Source: SIG77 sp045589595
Lineage (GTDB): Bacteria; Verrucomicrobiota; Lentisphaeria; Victivallales; UBA1829
Direction: 5' to 3'
Length of the DNA: 64,000 bases
Assembly (NCBI GenBank): GCA_045589595.1
Contig: JAZNPK010000034.1
Span: forward strand, 12,968-76,967
The notes under the pieces are model-generated. The model searched no databases. It was given only the letters and a program-made list of their open reading frames with translations, and was not told the origin of the DNA. The position numbers and the translations under genes are program-made. This document shows, piece after piece, positions 26,923 through 36,179 of this stretch (position 1 is the first letter of the stretch; the number at the start of each line of letters is the position of its first letter).

Positions 26923-27027
26923 ATGAAGAAAAAGTTGCTGTTTTGTACAGTTCTTGCGTGTTTTGGCGGAAGACCTGCCGCGCGTACGTCAGTTCCCGTC
27001 CGCAGCAGTAAGGAGCGGCTATGCTGA
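26923..27027 (+). pseudogene. Signal-peptide start joined to duplicated sequence (34 codons)
   Basis: ATG 26923 behind AGAAAGAAAGG opens MKKKLLFCTVLACF, a clear start of a signal peptide. After about 15 codons the frame enters repeat copy 2 in a different frame from copy 1 and ends at TGA 27025-27027, overlapping the start of the next gene by seven bases. It looks like the 5' end of an exported-protein gene cut off by rearrangement. It could still act as a short leader coupled to the 27021 gene. Confidence 0.5.
26967..27017 (+). repeat. 51-bp direct repeat, copy 2
   Basis: This copy supplies the stop-like TAAGGAG that serves as ribosome-binding site of the gene starting at 27021. The original order may have been the 26117 gene followed directly by the 27021 gene. 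Confidence 0.95.
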
Positions 27028-28925
27028 CAGACCGTTTGAAGATCTCATGGCGTCTGGTCCTGCGGGATGGATCATTGATCACGCCGGAAACAGAACTGCC
27101 CTCCGGTGCCCGGGTCGAAGCATTGTGGCACACGGGACCGGACGGTGCGATGACCGGTACTTTTTCCTTTTCCGGCATCCCGGATGTGGAGTATATTCAT
27201 TTCCCCTGCGTGTTTTTTGAGAATTTTCCCGCAAGCGGGAAACTGCTGCTGCCCGATCAGTACGGCGTGGTGCTGAAAAATGTGATGCAGCATGTGATCC
27301 CTGCCGGGGAACAGTGGCTTTTTTCCGCTGAACCCCAGATCGCCGCCTCGGAGATGGTCACCATGCGAGCCAGTGCGATCATGACGGATGAACAGTCGTA
27401 TCTTATTGATTTCAGAGATGATACATGGCGGCAGAAACGCTGTTTTTATGTGACGCCGTCACCGGGGACATTGCTGTTTTACGGGGAACATCTTGTGCCG
27501 ATGGAGCCGGGCATGACGGCGTACACTCTGCCGTTTCCCTGCGGCATCACCCCGTTCTGCGGCGGATGGTTTCAGGCGGCAAAACTGTACCGGAAATGGG
27601 CAGTGAAACAGCATTGGGTCACGGACAAAAAGCCCCGGTCGGCGGTCCGCGATATTTCCTGTATGTGCTGGAACCGTGGGGAGAGCAGCCATGTTGTCCC
27701 GCCGGTCCTCCGTCTCAGCCGCGATACCGGGACCGGTGCAGGTCTTTCGTGGTACTGGTGGCATCACAACCCGTATGACACGGATTATCCGGATTTCTGG
27801 CCGCCCCGGGAAGGCGTGGAAACCTTCCGGAATGCCATCGGCGAACTGACTGCGAACGGGAATTATGTTCACGCCTATCTGAACGGTATGACATGGGATA
27901 TGGATGGTTCCGCTGTCTGGAACGGCGCACAAGATGCTGTTGTTCGCCGCCGTGACGGTTCGCCTGAAGCGATCCCGTATAATGTATTCAACCGTCACCG
28001 GCTTGCGTCCATCTGCGGAAGTTCCGCCGGATTCCGGAAGTGCATCGAAAGAGAAGTCGGTTTTCTGGCGGGATCCGGGATCTCCGGCGTTTATCTGGAT
28101 ATGATCGGCAATGCCAATCACCGCCCCTGTTATCATCCGGGACACGGACACCCGTCCGGCGGTGGCGATTACCATTATCACGGCTACCGTACGCTTGTGG
28201 ACGGACTCCGCAGGAAATATCCGGATCTGATTTTTTCCACGGAAGACTGCGGCGAGGATTTTATGGATCTTATGGACCTTTTCATCGGTCTGCATATCTG
28301 CCATGAACGGTTTTATCATGATCCCGATCAGGAACATGTTCCGGCATACAATGCGATCTATCACGGTATTATGCCCGTTTACGGCAGCTGTACCTTCCCG
28401 GACGGGATCCCGCCCTACGATCCCGCGTGGCCGCAGGACGGAAAATGGAAAAAGGAAGAGGACTGGCTGAAACTTTATCCCGATCAGGTTTTTCTGGAAC
28501 TGGCACGGCAGATCGTGTACGGAAATATTCCCACTGTGGCAAATCTTCAGCTCCGGCACTGCACTGATCCGCAGTTTGCGGAAGTTTACGGATTTTTGTG
28601 CAGAACGGTGCGGTTCTATTACGACAACAGATCCTGTCTTTTTGACGGCGAAATGCTGGAGCCGCCCGATATCGATTGTCCCGAACTGGATGTGGATTTC
28701 ATGACGCGTTCCATCTACACGAAAGAAGGTCAGATGAAACCGGTCCGCCGCCGCCGGAAAACGGTCTTTGCCTCCCGCTGGAAACGCCCGGACGGAACGG
28801 AGGCTGCCATTCTGGCAAACTGGTCGCGGCAGACTGTCCGTTTACTGTGCGATGGCAGAGAGATGACGATGGAGCCGCGCAGTTACGCCATCCTTGAAAA
28901 AGAACGATCATCAGAAATAAAATAA
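27021..28925 (+). CDS. DUF6259-like glycoside hydrolase-fold protein
   Basis: A 634-residue protein. The N-terminal 200 residues look beta-rich, followed by a TIM-barrel-like region with 'SWYWWHHNPYDTDYPDFWPP', 'VHAYLNGMTWDMDGSAVW', GVYLDMIGNAN and FSTEDCGEDFMDL, whose Asp and Glu are candidate catalytic acids. This layout matches DUF6259 proteins, relatives of alpha-galactosidase/endo-GalNAcase barrels. No signal peptide is visible, so it may act inside the cell. The ribosome-binding site GGAG lies within repeat copy 2. It is followed 14 bases later by the GH172 gene, so the two are probably co-transcribed. The substrate is unknown. Confidence 0.75.
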   Translation: MLTDRLKISWRLVLRDGSLITPETELPSGARVEALWHTGPDGAMTGTFSFSGIPDVEYIHFPCVFFENFPASGKLLLPDQYGVVLKNVMQHVIPAGEQWLFSAEPQIAASEMVTMRASAIMTDEQSYLIDFRDDTWRQKRCFYVTPSPGTLLFYGEHLVPMEPGMTAYTLPFPCGITPFCGGWFQAAKLYRKWAVKQHWVTDKKPRSAVRDISCMCWNRGESSHVVPPVLRLSRDTGTGAGLSWYWWHHNPYDTDYPDFWPPREGVETFRNAIGELTANGNYVHAYLNGMTWDMDGSAVWNGAQDAVVRRRDGSPEAIPYNVFNRHRLASICGSSAGFRKCIEREVGFLAGSGISGVYLDMIGNANHRPCYHPGHGHPSGGGDYHYHGYRTLVDGLRRKYPDLIFSTEDCGEDFMDLMDLFIGLHICHERFYHDPDQEHVPAYNAIYHGIMPVYGSCTFPDGIPPYDPAWPQDGKWKKEEDWLKLYPDQVFLELARQIVYGNIPTVANLQLRHCTDPQFAEVYGFLCRTVRFYYDNRSCLFDGEMLEPPDIDCPELDVDFMTRSIYTKEGQMKPVRRRRKTVFASRWKRPDGTEAAILANWSRQTVRLLCDGREMTMEPRSYAILEKERSSEIK

Positions 28926-28939
28926 CATCGAGAGGTATA

Positions 28940-30037
28940 ATGATGGACCATTTGCTGAATGCCCTGACAAGACCACCTGCGGGACGGACCGTTTCCGTTT
29001 CCGGCGAAAATGTGTATGGGAAACCCGGCTGCGGTGGAATGGCAGATCCCACGCCAGGCGCACCGTATCAGGAGGATGTGGAGGCGATCGGTCAGATCCC
29101 CGATCTGGAGCAGCCGCATCCCGCCCGGGAGCTGGGACCCGGATACAAGATCCGCCCGTGGATCTACCTTGATCCCCGCAAGGAAACTGCCATTCTGGAT
29201 ATGGACGGACCCGGGATCCTGCGGCATTTCTGGATCACATTCCGCCCCGAACTGCTGCGGAAGATCGTGCTGCGTATGTATTGGGACGGCGAGGAGACAC
29301 CCAGTGTGTTGGTCCCCCTCGGCGATTTCTTCTGCAGCGCCCCCGGATACTACGGCGAATTTCAGTCGCTGGCAGTCTGCGTCAATGCCCGCCACGCGCT
29401 GAACTGTTACTGGCAGATGCCCTTCCGGAAACATGCGCGGGTCACACTGGAATATCTGGGTGAGGAACGGTGTTCCAATATCTATTACACCATCAATCTG
29501 ACGCTGGAAGATGTGCCGGAGGACGCGGCTTATTTCCATGCCTCGTTCCGGCGTACCAATCCGGTGAAATACGGAGATGATTTTGTGATCGCCGACAACA
29601 TCCGCGGCTGCGGTTCATTTGCCGGATGCTACATTACATGGCAGCAGAACAACGCCGGATGGTGGGGCGAGGGCGAAGTCAAAATGTTTATGGATGGCGA
29701 TACAGATCACCCCACCATCTGCGGGACCGGTACGGAAGATTATGTCTGCGGCGCATGGTGTTTCGGCGACAATACATTCTATTCTCCCTATTCCGGTTAT
29801 ATCTGCGGCGGGGAATCCCGTGTGGGGAACCGCCATGCCATGTACCGCTTCCATCTTGCCGATCCCGTCTGGTTCCGGAGCGATTTGAAAGTGACAGTAC
29901 AGGCACTCGGCTGGCGGAACGAATCCAGATTTCTGCCGCTGCAGGACGATATTTCCGCAACGGCATACTGGTATCAGAGCGAACCCCACGCAGCGTTGCC
30001 GGAATTACCGGATCTGAACGGTCTGGAGGTGATTTGA
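28940..30037 (+). CDS. DUF2961 / GH172 family glycosidase
   Basis: A 365-residue protein matching DUF2961, now glycoside hydrolase family 172. Recognisable blocks include 'GPGILRHFWIT', 'PLGDFFCSAPG', 'PFRKHARVTLEYLG' and GTGTEDYVCGAWCFG, with 'Thr-Glu-Asp' in the last block conserved in the family. Characterised GH172 enzymes act on furanose sugars (D-arabinofuranose, D-fructofuranose) and form multimers. There is no signal peptide. It forms a pair with the DUF6259 gene, so both probably handle the same imported glycan. Two ATG codons lie in tandem at the start; GAGAGG precedes the first. Confidence 0.88.
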   Translation: MMDHLLNALTRPPAGRTVSVSGENVYGKPGCGGMADPTPGAPYQEDVEAIGQIPDLEQPHPARELGPGYKIRPWIYLDPRKETAILDMDGPGILRHFWITFRPELLRKIVLRMYWDGEETPSVLVPLGDFFCSAPGYYGEFQSLAVCVNARHALNCYWQMPFRKHARVTLEYLGEERCSNIYYTINLTLEDVPEDAAYFHASFRRTNPVKYGDDFVIADNIRGCGSFAGCYITWQQNNAGWWGEGEVKMFMDGDTDHPTICGTGTEDYVCGAWCFGDNTFYSPYSGYICGGESRVGNRHAMYRFHLADPVWFRSDLKVTVQALGWRNESRFLPLQDDISATAYWYQSEPHAALPELPDLNGLEVI

Positions 30038-30042
30038 TCAAC

Positions 30043-30070
30043 TTGCAAAAATCATTTTATGTGCTAATGT
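30043..30070 (+). promoter_or_regulatory. Promoter of the M14 peptidase/beta-helix operon
   Basis: TTGCAA (30043-30048), 16-base spacer, TAATGT (30065-30070) preceded by TATGTGC, the same extended -10 context as in the sigma factor promoter. Confidence 0.55.
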
Positions 30071-30137
30071 TATGATGTGACATACAGCGTTTTACTTGAA
30101 AACTCTTTCAACATTTTTAACAAGGAGACAGCTCTCT

Positions 30138-32096
30138 ATGAAAAAACTGATCCTCGGTATTTGTATGCTGGTCGGTTCCGGACTTTTTGCCGCCGACGGG
30201 ATCGTGTCCCTTTCCTCCGGTTATCCCGGCGGAAATCTGAAGATCGTCAAACAGGAACCCGGAAAAGTTGTGATCGATGCGGATCTGCGTGATTCAAAGA
30301 AATGGTTCTACTGGAACTTTGAGGCTGAAGCGAAACAGCCGGGGAAAGTCCGTTTTCTCTTTCCCGAAAAAACGCCGCGCATGAGCGCACAGGGCCCCGC
30401 TTACAGTACGGACGGCGGCAAAACATGGCAGTGGATCGGCAAAAAAAATGTAACATTCTGCAACAAAAACAATCCCAATGATTTCTTTGAATGGACCTTC
30501 AGCAAGGCTGGGGAGAAAGTCCGTTTCGCTCAGGGTATCCCCTATCAGAAAAAGAACTTCGATGATTTTATTGCGCAATACAAAAACTCGCCCGTCCTGA
30601 AACAGCAGGTCCTGACCAAAACACGCCGCGGCGTGGATACCCCGCTGCTGGTCATCGGCAACGGACCGAAAAATATACTGGTCACCGCGCGTCATCACAG
30701 TTGCGAAGCGATCCCCAGTTATGCCATGGAAGGTTTTCTGGCAGAAGCCCTTTCCGACTCTCCGGCGGGCAAAGCGTTCCGCGCTGCATATACCCTCTAT
30801 GCTGTTCCTTTTGTGGACCTTGACGGTGTGGAAGCCGGTGATCAGGGCAAGGGCCGTCAGCCCCACGACCACAACCGTGACTACGGGCTGGGAGATGCCG
30901 CCATTTATCCGGAGATCAAAGCCATTATTGCACTGGACAAGGAAAAGAAATTTTTCATTGCGCTTGACCTGCATGCTCCGTCCCTGCGGAACGATATTCA
31001 CGAAGCGATCTATTTTGCCGGTTACGCCACCGAGACCAACAAACTCAATACGCCCGAATTCAAATCATGGCTGGATGACGAACGCCCCGGAGATGCCGGA
31101 CGGATCATACTTCTCAGCGCTTCAAAGATCCCCACACCCGACGGCAAAAACGGGATCCCCAATTCCCTTTACTTTGCGCTGAATCCCACCACCACTTACG
31201 GCATGACCATTGAAATCGCTTATGCCAATGCCAACATCAATTACAACGGCGCGGTGATCCGCGAATACGGCACTGCCATCCTCAAGGCGCTGCTCAAAAC
31301 GGAATTCAGCAAGGACCTGACTCCCCGCACCGCATACAAAAAATATGCTGATTTCAAAAAATCCCTTTCCCTCGGCAGACCGGACCGCACCATTGAGAAA
31401 TGTACGGAAGAACTGGCAAAAAAAGATCTGCCGCCCCATTACCGCTGTGCCGCTCTGAATCAGCGTGCGTTTTTCCTCTGCAGACTGAAAAAATATGAGG
31501 AAGCACTCCGGGACAGCGAAGCTGTACTTGCTGAGCCGGAAGCACTCCGGGAACAGAAATACACTGCAATAACCCAGAAGACCCGAATACTCTGCTCTGA
31601 TCCCGATACCAAATTGGAAGTTGTTGAAAAATGGCTGAAAACCGTTATGGATCAGAAACTTGTGAGCGGCACTCATCTTTACGATACTTGCGAATTGTTT
31701 TATGGGTTCTTCCAGAAAAACGGTAAAGTTGCTGTCGCAAGACAGATGGCGGATCTGCAGCTGCCTTACGCGTCATACTACCAGATCGGCAAAATCCGCA
31801 ACCGGATCGCCGCTTATGAATTGCAGCATGGCGACAAAGAAAAAGTTGCAGAATACTGCCGCGAAACAGTCGCTTTGATGAAACCGCAGTTGTTCCCGAA
31901 ACTGCCGGTCGGCGTGATCGGTCCCCCGATGGCCATTGACTACATTGACGCGCTGATGATGATCCCCGGTACGCCTGCGCAGGAGATCATTGACGTAGCG
32001 GAAATGGCATTAGCCCACAAAATCTGCCGTCCCAATCAACGTGAATATCTGACAAAGATCGTGGAATCCCTCAAAGAGAAAGACAGTAAAAAATGA
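30138..32096 (+). CDS. Exported M14-family metallocarboxypeptidase with TPR-like C-terminus
   Basis: A 652-residue protein with signal peptide MKKLILGICMLVGSGLFA. Residues 20-150 resemble the beta-sandwich that precedes the peptidase in cytosolic-type M14 carboxypeptidases. The zinc ligands are His and Glu in ARHHSCE (about 187) and a third His in ALDLHAPS (about 277). The last 250 residues are helical with a TPR-like segment ('YRCAALNQRAFFLCRLKKYE'). It probably trims peptides or glycopeptides in the periplasm or at the surface. Start 30138 follows AAGGAG. The stop overlaps the next start (ATGA), so it is coupled with the beta-helix gene. Confidence 0.82.
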   Translation: MKKLILGICMLVGSGLFAADGIVSLSSGYPGGNLKIVKQEPGKVVIDADLRDSKKWFYWNFEAEAKQPGKVRFLFPEKTPRMSAQGPAYSTDGGKTWQWIGKKNVTFCNKNNPNDFFEWTFSKAGEKVRFAQGIPYQKKNFDDFIAQYKNSPVLKQQVLTKTRRGVDTPLLVIGNGPKNILVTARHHSCEAIPSYAMEGFLAEALSDSPAGKAFRAAYTLYAVPFVDLDGVEAGDQGKGRQPHDHNRDYGLGDAAIYPEIKAIIALDKEKKFFIALDLHAPSLRNDIHEAIYFAGYATETNKLNTPEFKSWLDDERPGDAGRIILLSASKIPTPDGKNGIPNSLYFALNPTTTYGMTIEIAYANANINYNGAVIREYGTAILKALLKTEFSKDLTPRTAYKKYADFKKSLSLGRPDRTIEKCTEELAKKDLPPHYRCAALNQRAFFLCRLKKYEEALRDSEAVLAEPEALREQKYTAITQKTRILCSDPDTKLEVVEKWLKTVMDQKLVSGTHLYDTCELFYGFFQKNGKVAVARQMADLQLPYASYYQIGKIRNRIAAYELQHGDKEKVAEYCRETVALMKPQLFPKLPVGVIGPPMAIDYIDALMMIPGTPAQEIIDVAEMALAHKICRPNQREYLTKIVESLKEKDSKK

Positions 32097-33916
32097 AAAA
32101 AAATCTGTTTCTGGTGATGGCGTCCCTTCTGGCTTGCAGTGTGTTATCTGCCCAGGAGCGGGTAGCGTGGATGCCGGAAGAGGCGACATCCGGCGATAAA
32201 ATTGTGGATGGCGGTGAGCGTATCGTTCTGAAAGCCACCTATACCGATCTGCCGAAAGCCACGGCGGATATGAGCCGGTTCACGAAGATCTGGAACATCG
32301 ATCTGGAGAAGTTCAAAATCAAAAATGACGGCTCTGTGGTCGTGTCCGATGAACTCAATGCCGCGCTTCAGTATGCCAAAGAACAGGGATACAACCGGAT
32401 CGTTTTCCCCAAAGGAAAATACCTGATCGCCCACGACAAGCCCATTCTGCTGGATCATAAAAATACGATCATCGACCTGAATGGAGCTGAACTGGCGATC
32501 GAACCCAATGGCAAACAGCAATATAACATTGTGGAGATCATCAACGGTGCGGAAAATCTGCGTCTCACCAACGGCACACTGCGCGGCGACCGGTATCAGC
32601 ACGACTACAAGACCATCAAAGGTTCCCATGAATGGTGCGCAGGTCTGCTGGTCCGCAGCGGCAAACAGCTTGAGATCGACAATCTGACCATTACGGAATG
32701 TACGGGGTCTGCTATGGGTGCGCACTCCAGCGGCACACGCAACCGCCCCGAATTGCTGTCGCGTATCTTTATGAGCATCTATCCGAAGAAACATCTGGAG
32801 CAGGGCGCGTTCGACGCCAAAGGTGCCAAGATCCCGTCCACGGAAAAGACCCGCACCATCAATATGATCGATCTGGCGAAGTTCGAAGATCATTTTGAAA
32901 TCGGTTATCTTGCCGGTTATCAGGGATTCCCCTTTGTGCTGGGCAGAGTTTACCAGATCTATTTCTATGACAGCGACAAAAAGTTCATCTGTATGCAGAA
33001 ACACTTGCAATACAGGAAGTTGAAGCGTCCGGAAAAAGCGGCGTTCATGCATCTGGAATTCAATCAGCCGGAAGTGACAGATATTCCCGCCCACTTCGGC
33101 GCTACCAAAAACAGCTGGGTCCTGCGGATCAATAATTTCCTGCCGCCCACCGATGTGCATGTGCATCATTGCAAACTCATCAACAACCGTAATCTCGGGT
33201 TCGGTCTCAGCGGCGGTCAGAAATGGATCGTGGAACACAATGAAGTGATCGGCAACGGCGGCGTTGCGCCGGGCTACGGCATGGACCTGGAAGACGGCTG
33301 GGAACTGACGCAGGATATGGTGTTCCGTCATAACCTGTTCAAAGGCAACCTCGCCGGCTCCATTGTGATCTGTGCGGGAAGTGAACTGATCTTTGAAAAC
33401 AACCGGTTTGAATCCGATGGAAAACATCCGAACAAGATCATTATCTACGGCAGAACTTACAACTACATTTTCCGCAACAACATTGTGAAAGACGGTATCG
33501 TTTCTTTCGGTTCCCGGACCGGTATTGCCACGATTTACGGCAACACCTACGAAGATTCCACCGTCAGAGTCTATTACGACAACAAAGGTGTGGCGGATGG
33601 TCTGATCCGGAAGAAAGGCGAAGCGATCCGTACGCTGCCGCTGGTGATGAAGGATGAAAAGCTGGTCCGCGTCAAAAATCTTTCCGGGACCTATCTGTGT
33701 CTGGAAAATTGTACGCTCGACGGCGTGAATGCCACTGTGGATACCGATACCGGGCTGGTGTCCATCAAAGGCTGCACCATCAAAGATTCCACCTTGAACT
33801 GGGCGTGCGGCGAAAAGAAGCCTGCGACCATTCTGGAAAACAATACCGGCGCCTTTACGGAAACGACCGAGGCACCCAAAGTGAAAAAAGGAAAAAAACC
33901 TGCAAAAAAGAAATAA
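32093..33916 (+). CDS. Exported right-handed parallel beta-helix protein (pectate lyase-like)
   Basis: A 607-residue protein with signal peptide MKKNLFLVMASLLACSVLSA. It has the Pectate_lyase_3-like opening 'NRIVFPKGKYLIAHDKPILL' and 'IIDLNGAELAIEPNG', then many short beta-coil repeats ('IFENNRFESDGKHPNKIIIY'). It is clearly related to the 941-residue protein at 47741: NGTLRGDRYQHDY here against NGTLEGDYFEHDY there, and EDGWELTQDMVFRHN against EDGWDMMQDVWLYRN. Such proteins bind or cleave polysaccharides, and no catalytic set is certain. The end is Lys-rich (KVKKGKKPAKKK). Coupled to the M14 peptidase gene. Confidence 0.85.
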   Translation: MKKNLFLVMASLLACSVLSAQERVAWMPEEATSGDKIVDGGERIVLKATYTDLPKATADMSRFTKIWNIDLEKFKIKNDGSVVVSDELNAALQYAKEQGYNRIVFPKGKYLIAHDKPILLDHKNTIIDLNGAELAIEPNGKQQYNIVEIINGAENLRLTNGTLRGDRYQHDYKTIKGSHEWCAGLLVRSGKQLEIDNLTITECTGSAMGAHSSGTRNRPELLSRIFMSIYPKKHLEQGAFDAKGAKIPSTEKTRTINMIDLAKFEDHFEIGYLAGYQGFPFVLGRVYQIYFYDSDKKFICMQKHLQYRKLKRPEKAAFMHLEFNQPEVTDIPAHFGATKNSWVLRINNFLPPTDVHVHHCKLINNRNLGFGLSGGQKWIVEHNEVIGNGGVAPGYGMDLEDGWELTQDMVFRHNLFKGNLAGSIVICAGSELIFENNRFESDGKHPNKIIIYGRTYNYIFRNNIVKDGIVSFGSRTGIATIYGNTYEDSTVRVYYDNKGVADGLIRKKGEAIRTLPLVMKDEKLVRVKNLSGTYLCLENCTLDGVNATVDTDTGLVSIKGCTIKDSTLNWACGEKKPATILENNTGAFTETTEAPKVKKGKKPAKKK

Positions 33917-33935
33917 GTCTTTGAGCATCAAAGAA

Positions 33936-33975
33936 AAAGAACCGTCACCGGATCGCGGCGGCGGTTCTTTTTTTG
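33936..33975. terminator. Bidirectional terminator after beta-helix and GH16 genes
   Basis: AAAGAACCG (33936-33944) pairs with CGGTTCTTT (33962-33970), followed by T's on the plus strand and preceded by A's, so it serves both convergent genes. Confidence 0.85.
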
Positions 33976-33996
33976 TGTACCTGTTGTCAACGGGGA

Positions 33997-34821
33997 TCAG
34001 GGCATCCGGTCGAAGACGCGGACATAGTCCACCACAAAGTTGTCCTTGCCGATAACGTCGAAGGCTTCTTTGACGGGCTGATGATCTTTGTGGCGGTATC
34101 CTCTCACTTCTGTTGAGATCAGGATGAATTCCGGGCGTTTGGATACATACTCTGAAATATGGCCGTCCTCCACACCGTCGATGTAGAAGGTGTATCCGTT
34201 TTCGTCCCAGAGCATACCGAAGCGATGGAATTCATCGGGATCCAGTCCTGTGATGCCGCCCACATGTTTGTTTTTGCAGTCCTGACCGTATCCGCCGGTG
34301 AAAGCGTTATGGGAGGCGATCTCCCCGACCTGGAAATATTCCATGATATCCAGTTCGGTTCCGCTTTCCGCCGGATCCAGACTTGCGCCGATGATGGGCG
34401 ACTGCATCCAGAATGCCGCCCACCACGCTTCCGGGTGTTTCATCAGGCGGCAGCGACATTCATAATAGCCGTAGGTGTGGGTATAAAGATTTTCCTTGAG
34501 TTTGCCGATGTTCCACTGGAGATGATCGTTGCCGAATGTGGTCTGGAGTACCGGTTCATCCATAAAGTTGTGACCAGTCTGGAGCTGGGAGCTGACGGGG
34601 ATGCCGTTTTCCTCCAGCAGTTCAAAGACCACATTGCCCTGTCCGTCCAGATATACGCCCTTATCGGTCCAGGCGGGATGGCGTTTGCCCATCATGGAGA
34701 GGCGGTAATCCCACTTGGAGCGGTCCAGTTCGGTACCGTCAAATTCATCACTCCAGACCAGTTTGAAATTACCGTCCGGCAGCAGACTCGGTTCATGTCC
34801 TTCGACATTGAATTCTTTCAT
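33997..34821 (-). CDS. Glycoside hydrolase family 16 protein
   Basis: A 274-residue beta-jelly-roll enzyme. The catalytic motif ExDxxE is present as ELDIMEYF (about residues 156-163), and the usual 'FKLVWSDEFDGTELDRSKWDY' opening and 'YGYYECRCRLMKHPEAWWAAFW' strand are intact. GH16 enzymes cut beta-1,3/1,4-glucans or galactans (laminarin, agar, porphyran, keratan-type chains), and the subfamily cannot be chosen here. There is no signal peptide, which is unusual for GH16. ATG 34821 is preferred over the in-frame TTG at 34827. Second gene of a pair with the beta-helix gene at 34858. Confidence 0.92.
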   Translation of the reverse strand: MKEFNVEGHEPSLLPDGNFKLVWSDEFDGTELDRSKWDYRLSMMGKRHPAWTDKGVYLDGQGNVVFELLEENGIPVSSQLQTGHNFMDEPVLQTTFGNDHLQWNIGKLKENLYTHTYGYYECRCRLMKHPEAWWAAFWMQSPIIGASLDPAESGTELDIMEYFQVGEIASHNAFTGGYGQDCKNKHVGGITGLDPDEFHRFGMLWDENGYTFYIDGVEDGHISEYVSKRPEFILISTEVRGYRHKDHQPVKEAFDVIGKDNFVVDYVRVFDRMP

Positions 34822-34857
34822 ACTCAAGACTTTCTGTTTATTTTTCTGTTGTTATGG

Positions 34858-35880
34858 TTATGCAAGACGCAAGGTTGTCTGGTCGGCGGAGATCGCACTG
34901 AATCTCGCCTGTACATCCTCCGGGAACCCGTAAAGAAGATTGCTTTGCCAGATCACCTGTTCGCCGCTGCCGCGATAGACCTCCACATGTTCGGCAGTTT
35001 TGGTGAATGAGCTGTTGGCAACGGTGAGTCTGCCGCAGACGTGATCGATACAGGTGATATTGTCCAGCCCGAAATGAGGATTGCTGAAGTAGGCGCAGCC
35101 GAGAAGCTGTGTACTGGCATTGATCCTGAATCCGATGGCGCCGGTATCGGCATAACATTCCCGCAGGATGTTGCCGCCCTGATTGATGTCAAAGCAGATG
35201 GAATCCTTGAGCATTTCCGGCAATTCCCCTTCCGCGGGCGGCGGCACGGGACCGCCCCACACATGACAGCGTGTCAGGCGGTTGGACCAGGCGTGATTGA
35301 CCAGACGGAATCCCACGGTGTAATCCACCACCACAACATCGGTGTAATGGCTGTCGCCGCCTTCGATATGGAGTCCCACATTTCCGGCGAGACCGGGGAT
35401 CACGGTTTTGCAGTAGAGGTTGTTAACGACCAGTTCGTATCCGAATTTATCATCCCCGTCCACTTTGAGACCGAACCGTTTTCCGTTGAGGCATGTGGTA
35501 TCTGCCAGTGTGAAATGGTGATAACGCGTCAGAAACAGACAGGACGCCAGACCGTTGCCGTCAAACTGACCGCCCCGGATGAACAGATTGTAGTCTTCCG
35601 GCGCGCCGGGTTTCTTCAGATCTTTATCCCAGAGAACAGCGCAATCCATGGATACAATAAAATCGATTTCCCGGACAGCCCGCAGAATGGCGGATTTGTG
35701 CATGAGAAGAGAGCAGGCGTTTGTGATCTCCACTGTTTGGGCGATCTCATAAACGCCGGCGGGCAGATAAAGTACGCCGGAGGGACACGCTTCCACAGCA
35801 CGCTGAATGCGGGGCGCATCATCGGTTTCGCCGTTCAGACGGGGAAAATCCGCCAGAGTTCTGTCAGCCGGAAGGATCAT
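34858..35880 (-). CDS. Parallel beta-helix protein, Pectate_lyase_3/GH28-like, without signal peptide
   Basis: A 340-residue protein opening 'DFPRLNGETDDAPRIQRAVE', then 'VLYLPAGVYEIAQTVEI', the standard N-terminal coil of pectate-lyase-3/phage tail-type beta-helices, followed by repeated short strands ('HIEGGDSHYTDVVVVDY'). CAGGAG precedes the ATG. No signal peptide is seen. It shares a transcript with the GH16 gene 36 bases downstream, so both probably act on one glycan inside the cell. The catalytic residues cannot be assigned with confidence. Divergent from the DUF4838 gene with a 300-base shared upstream region. Confidence 0.8.
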   Translation of the reverse strand: MILPADRTLADFPRLNGETDDAPRIQRAVEACPSGVLYLPAGVYEIAQTVEITNACSLLMHKSAILRAVREIDFIVSMDCAVLWDKDLKKPGAPEDYNLFIRGGQFDGNGLASCLFLTRYHHFTLADTTCLNGKRFGLKVDGDDKFGYELVVNNLYCKTVIPGLAGNVGLHIEGGDSHYTDVVVVDYTVGFRLVNHAWSNRLTRCHVWGGPVPPPAEGELPEMLKDSICFDINQGGNILRECYADTGAIGFRINASTQLLGCAYFSNPHFGLDNITCIDHVCGRLTVANSSFTKTAEHVEVYRGSGEQVIWQSNLLYGFPEDVQARFSAISADQTTLRLA

Positions 35881-36102
35881 TGATTCATCTCCTGTATTTG
35901 TTTTTTATGGCGTTTGCAATCGTAAGATCATCATTGGTGAGAGTGGTATCGATTCCCATATTCCGCATCGTTGCACACAGTTACAGCTTTTTCCAGTGGT
36001 TCTTTCATACTCTACATGTCGAAGCGGACTATTGCAAGAGCAAAACGGAAAAAATCGGTATTTTCCGTACCGCAAAAAATGTGAACATATCTTCTTTCAC
36101 AC

Positions 36103-36131
36103 TTGTAATTTTTTCCCCCATGTGCTATGGT
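36103..36131 (+). promoter_or_regulatory. Promoter of the DUF4838 gene
   Basis: TTGTAA (36103-36108), 17-base spacer, TATGGT (36126-36131) preceded by ATGTGC. The rest of the divergent interval 35881-36179 shows no gene. Confidence 0.6.
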
Positions 36132-36179
36132 TTGTAAGCAGCATTGTATCAGAAAGCAGAAACAGCAGAAGGAAAAGCC

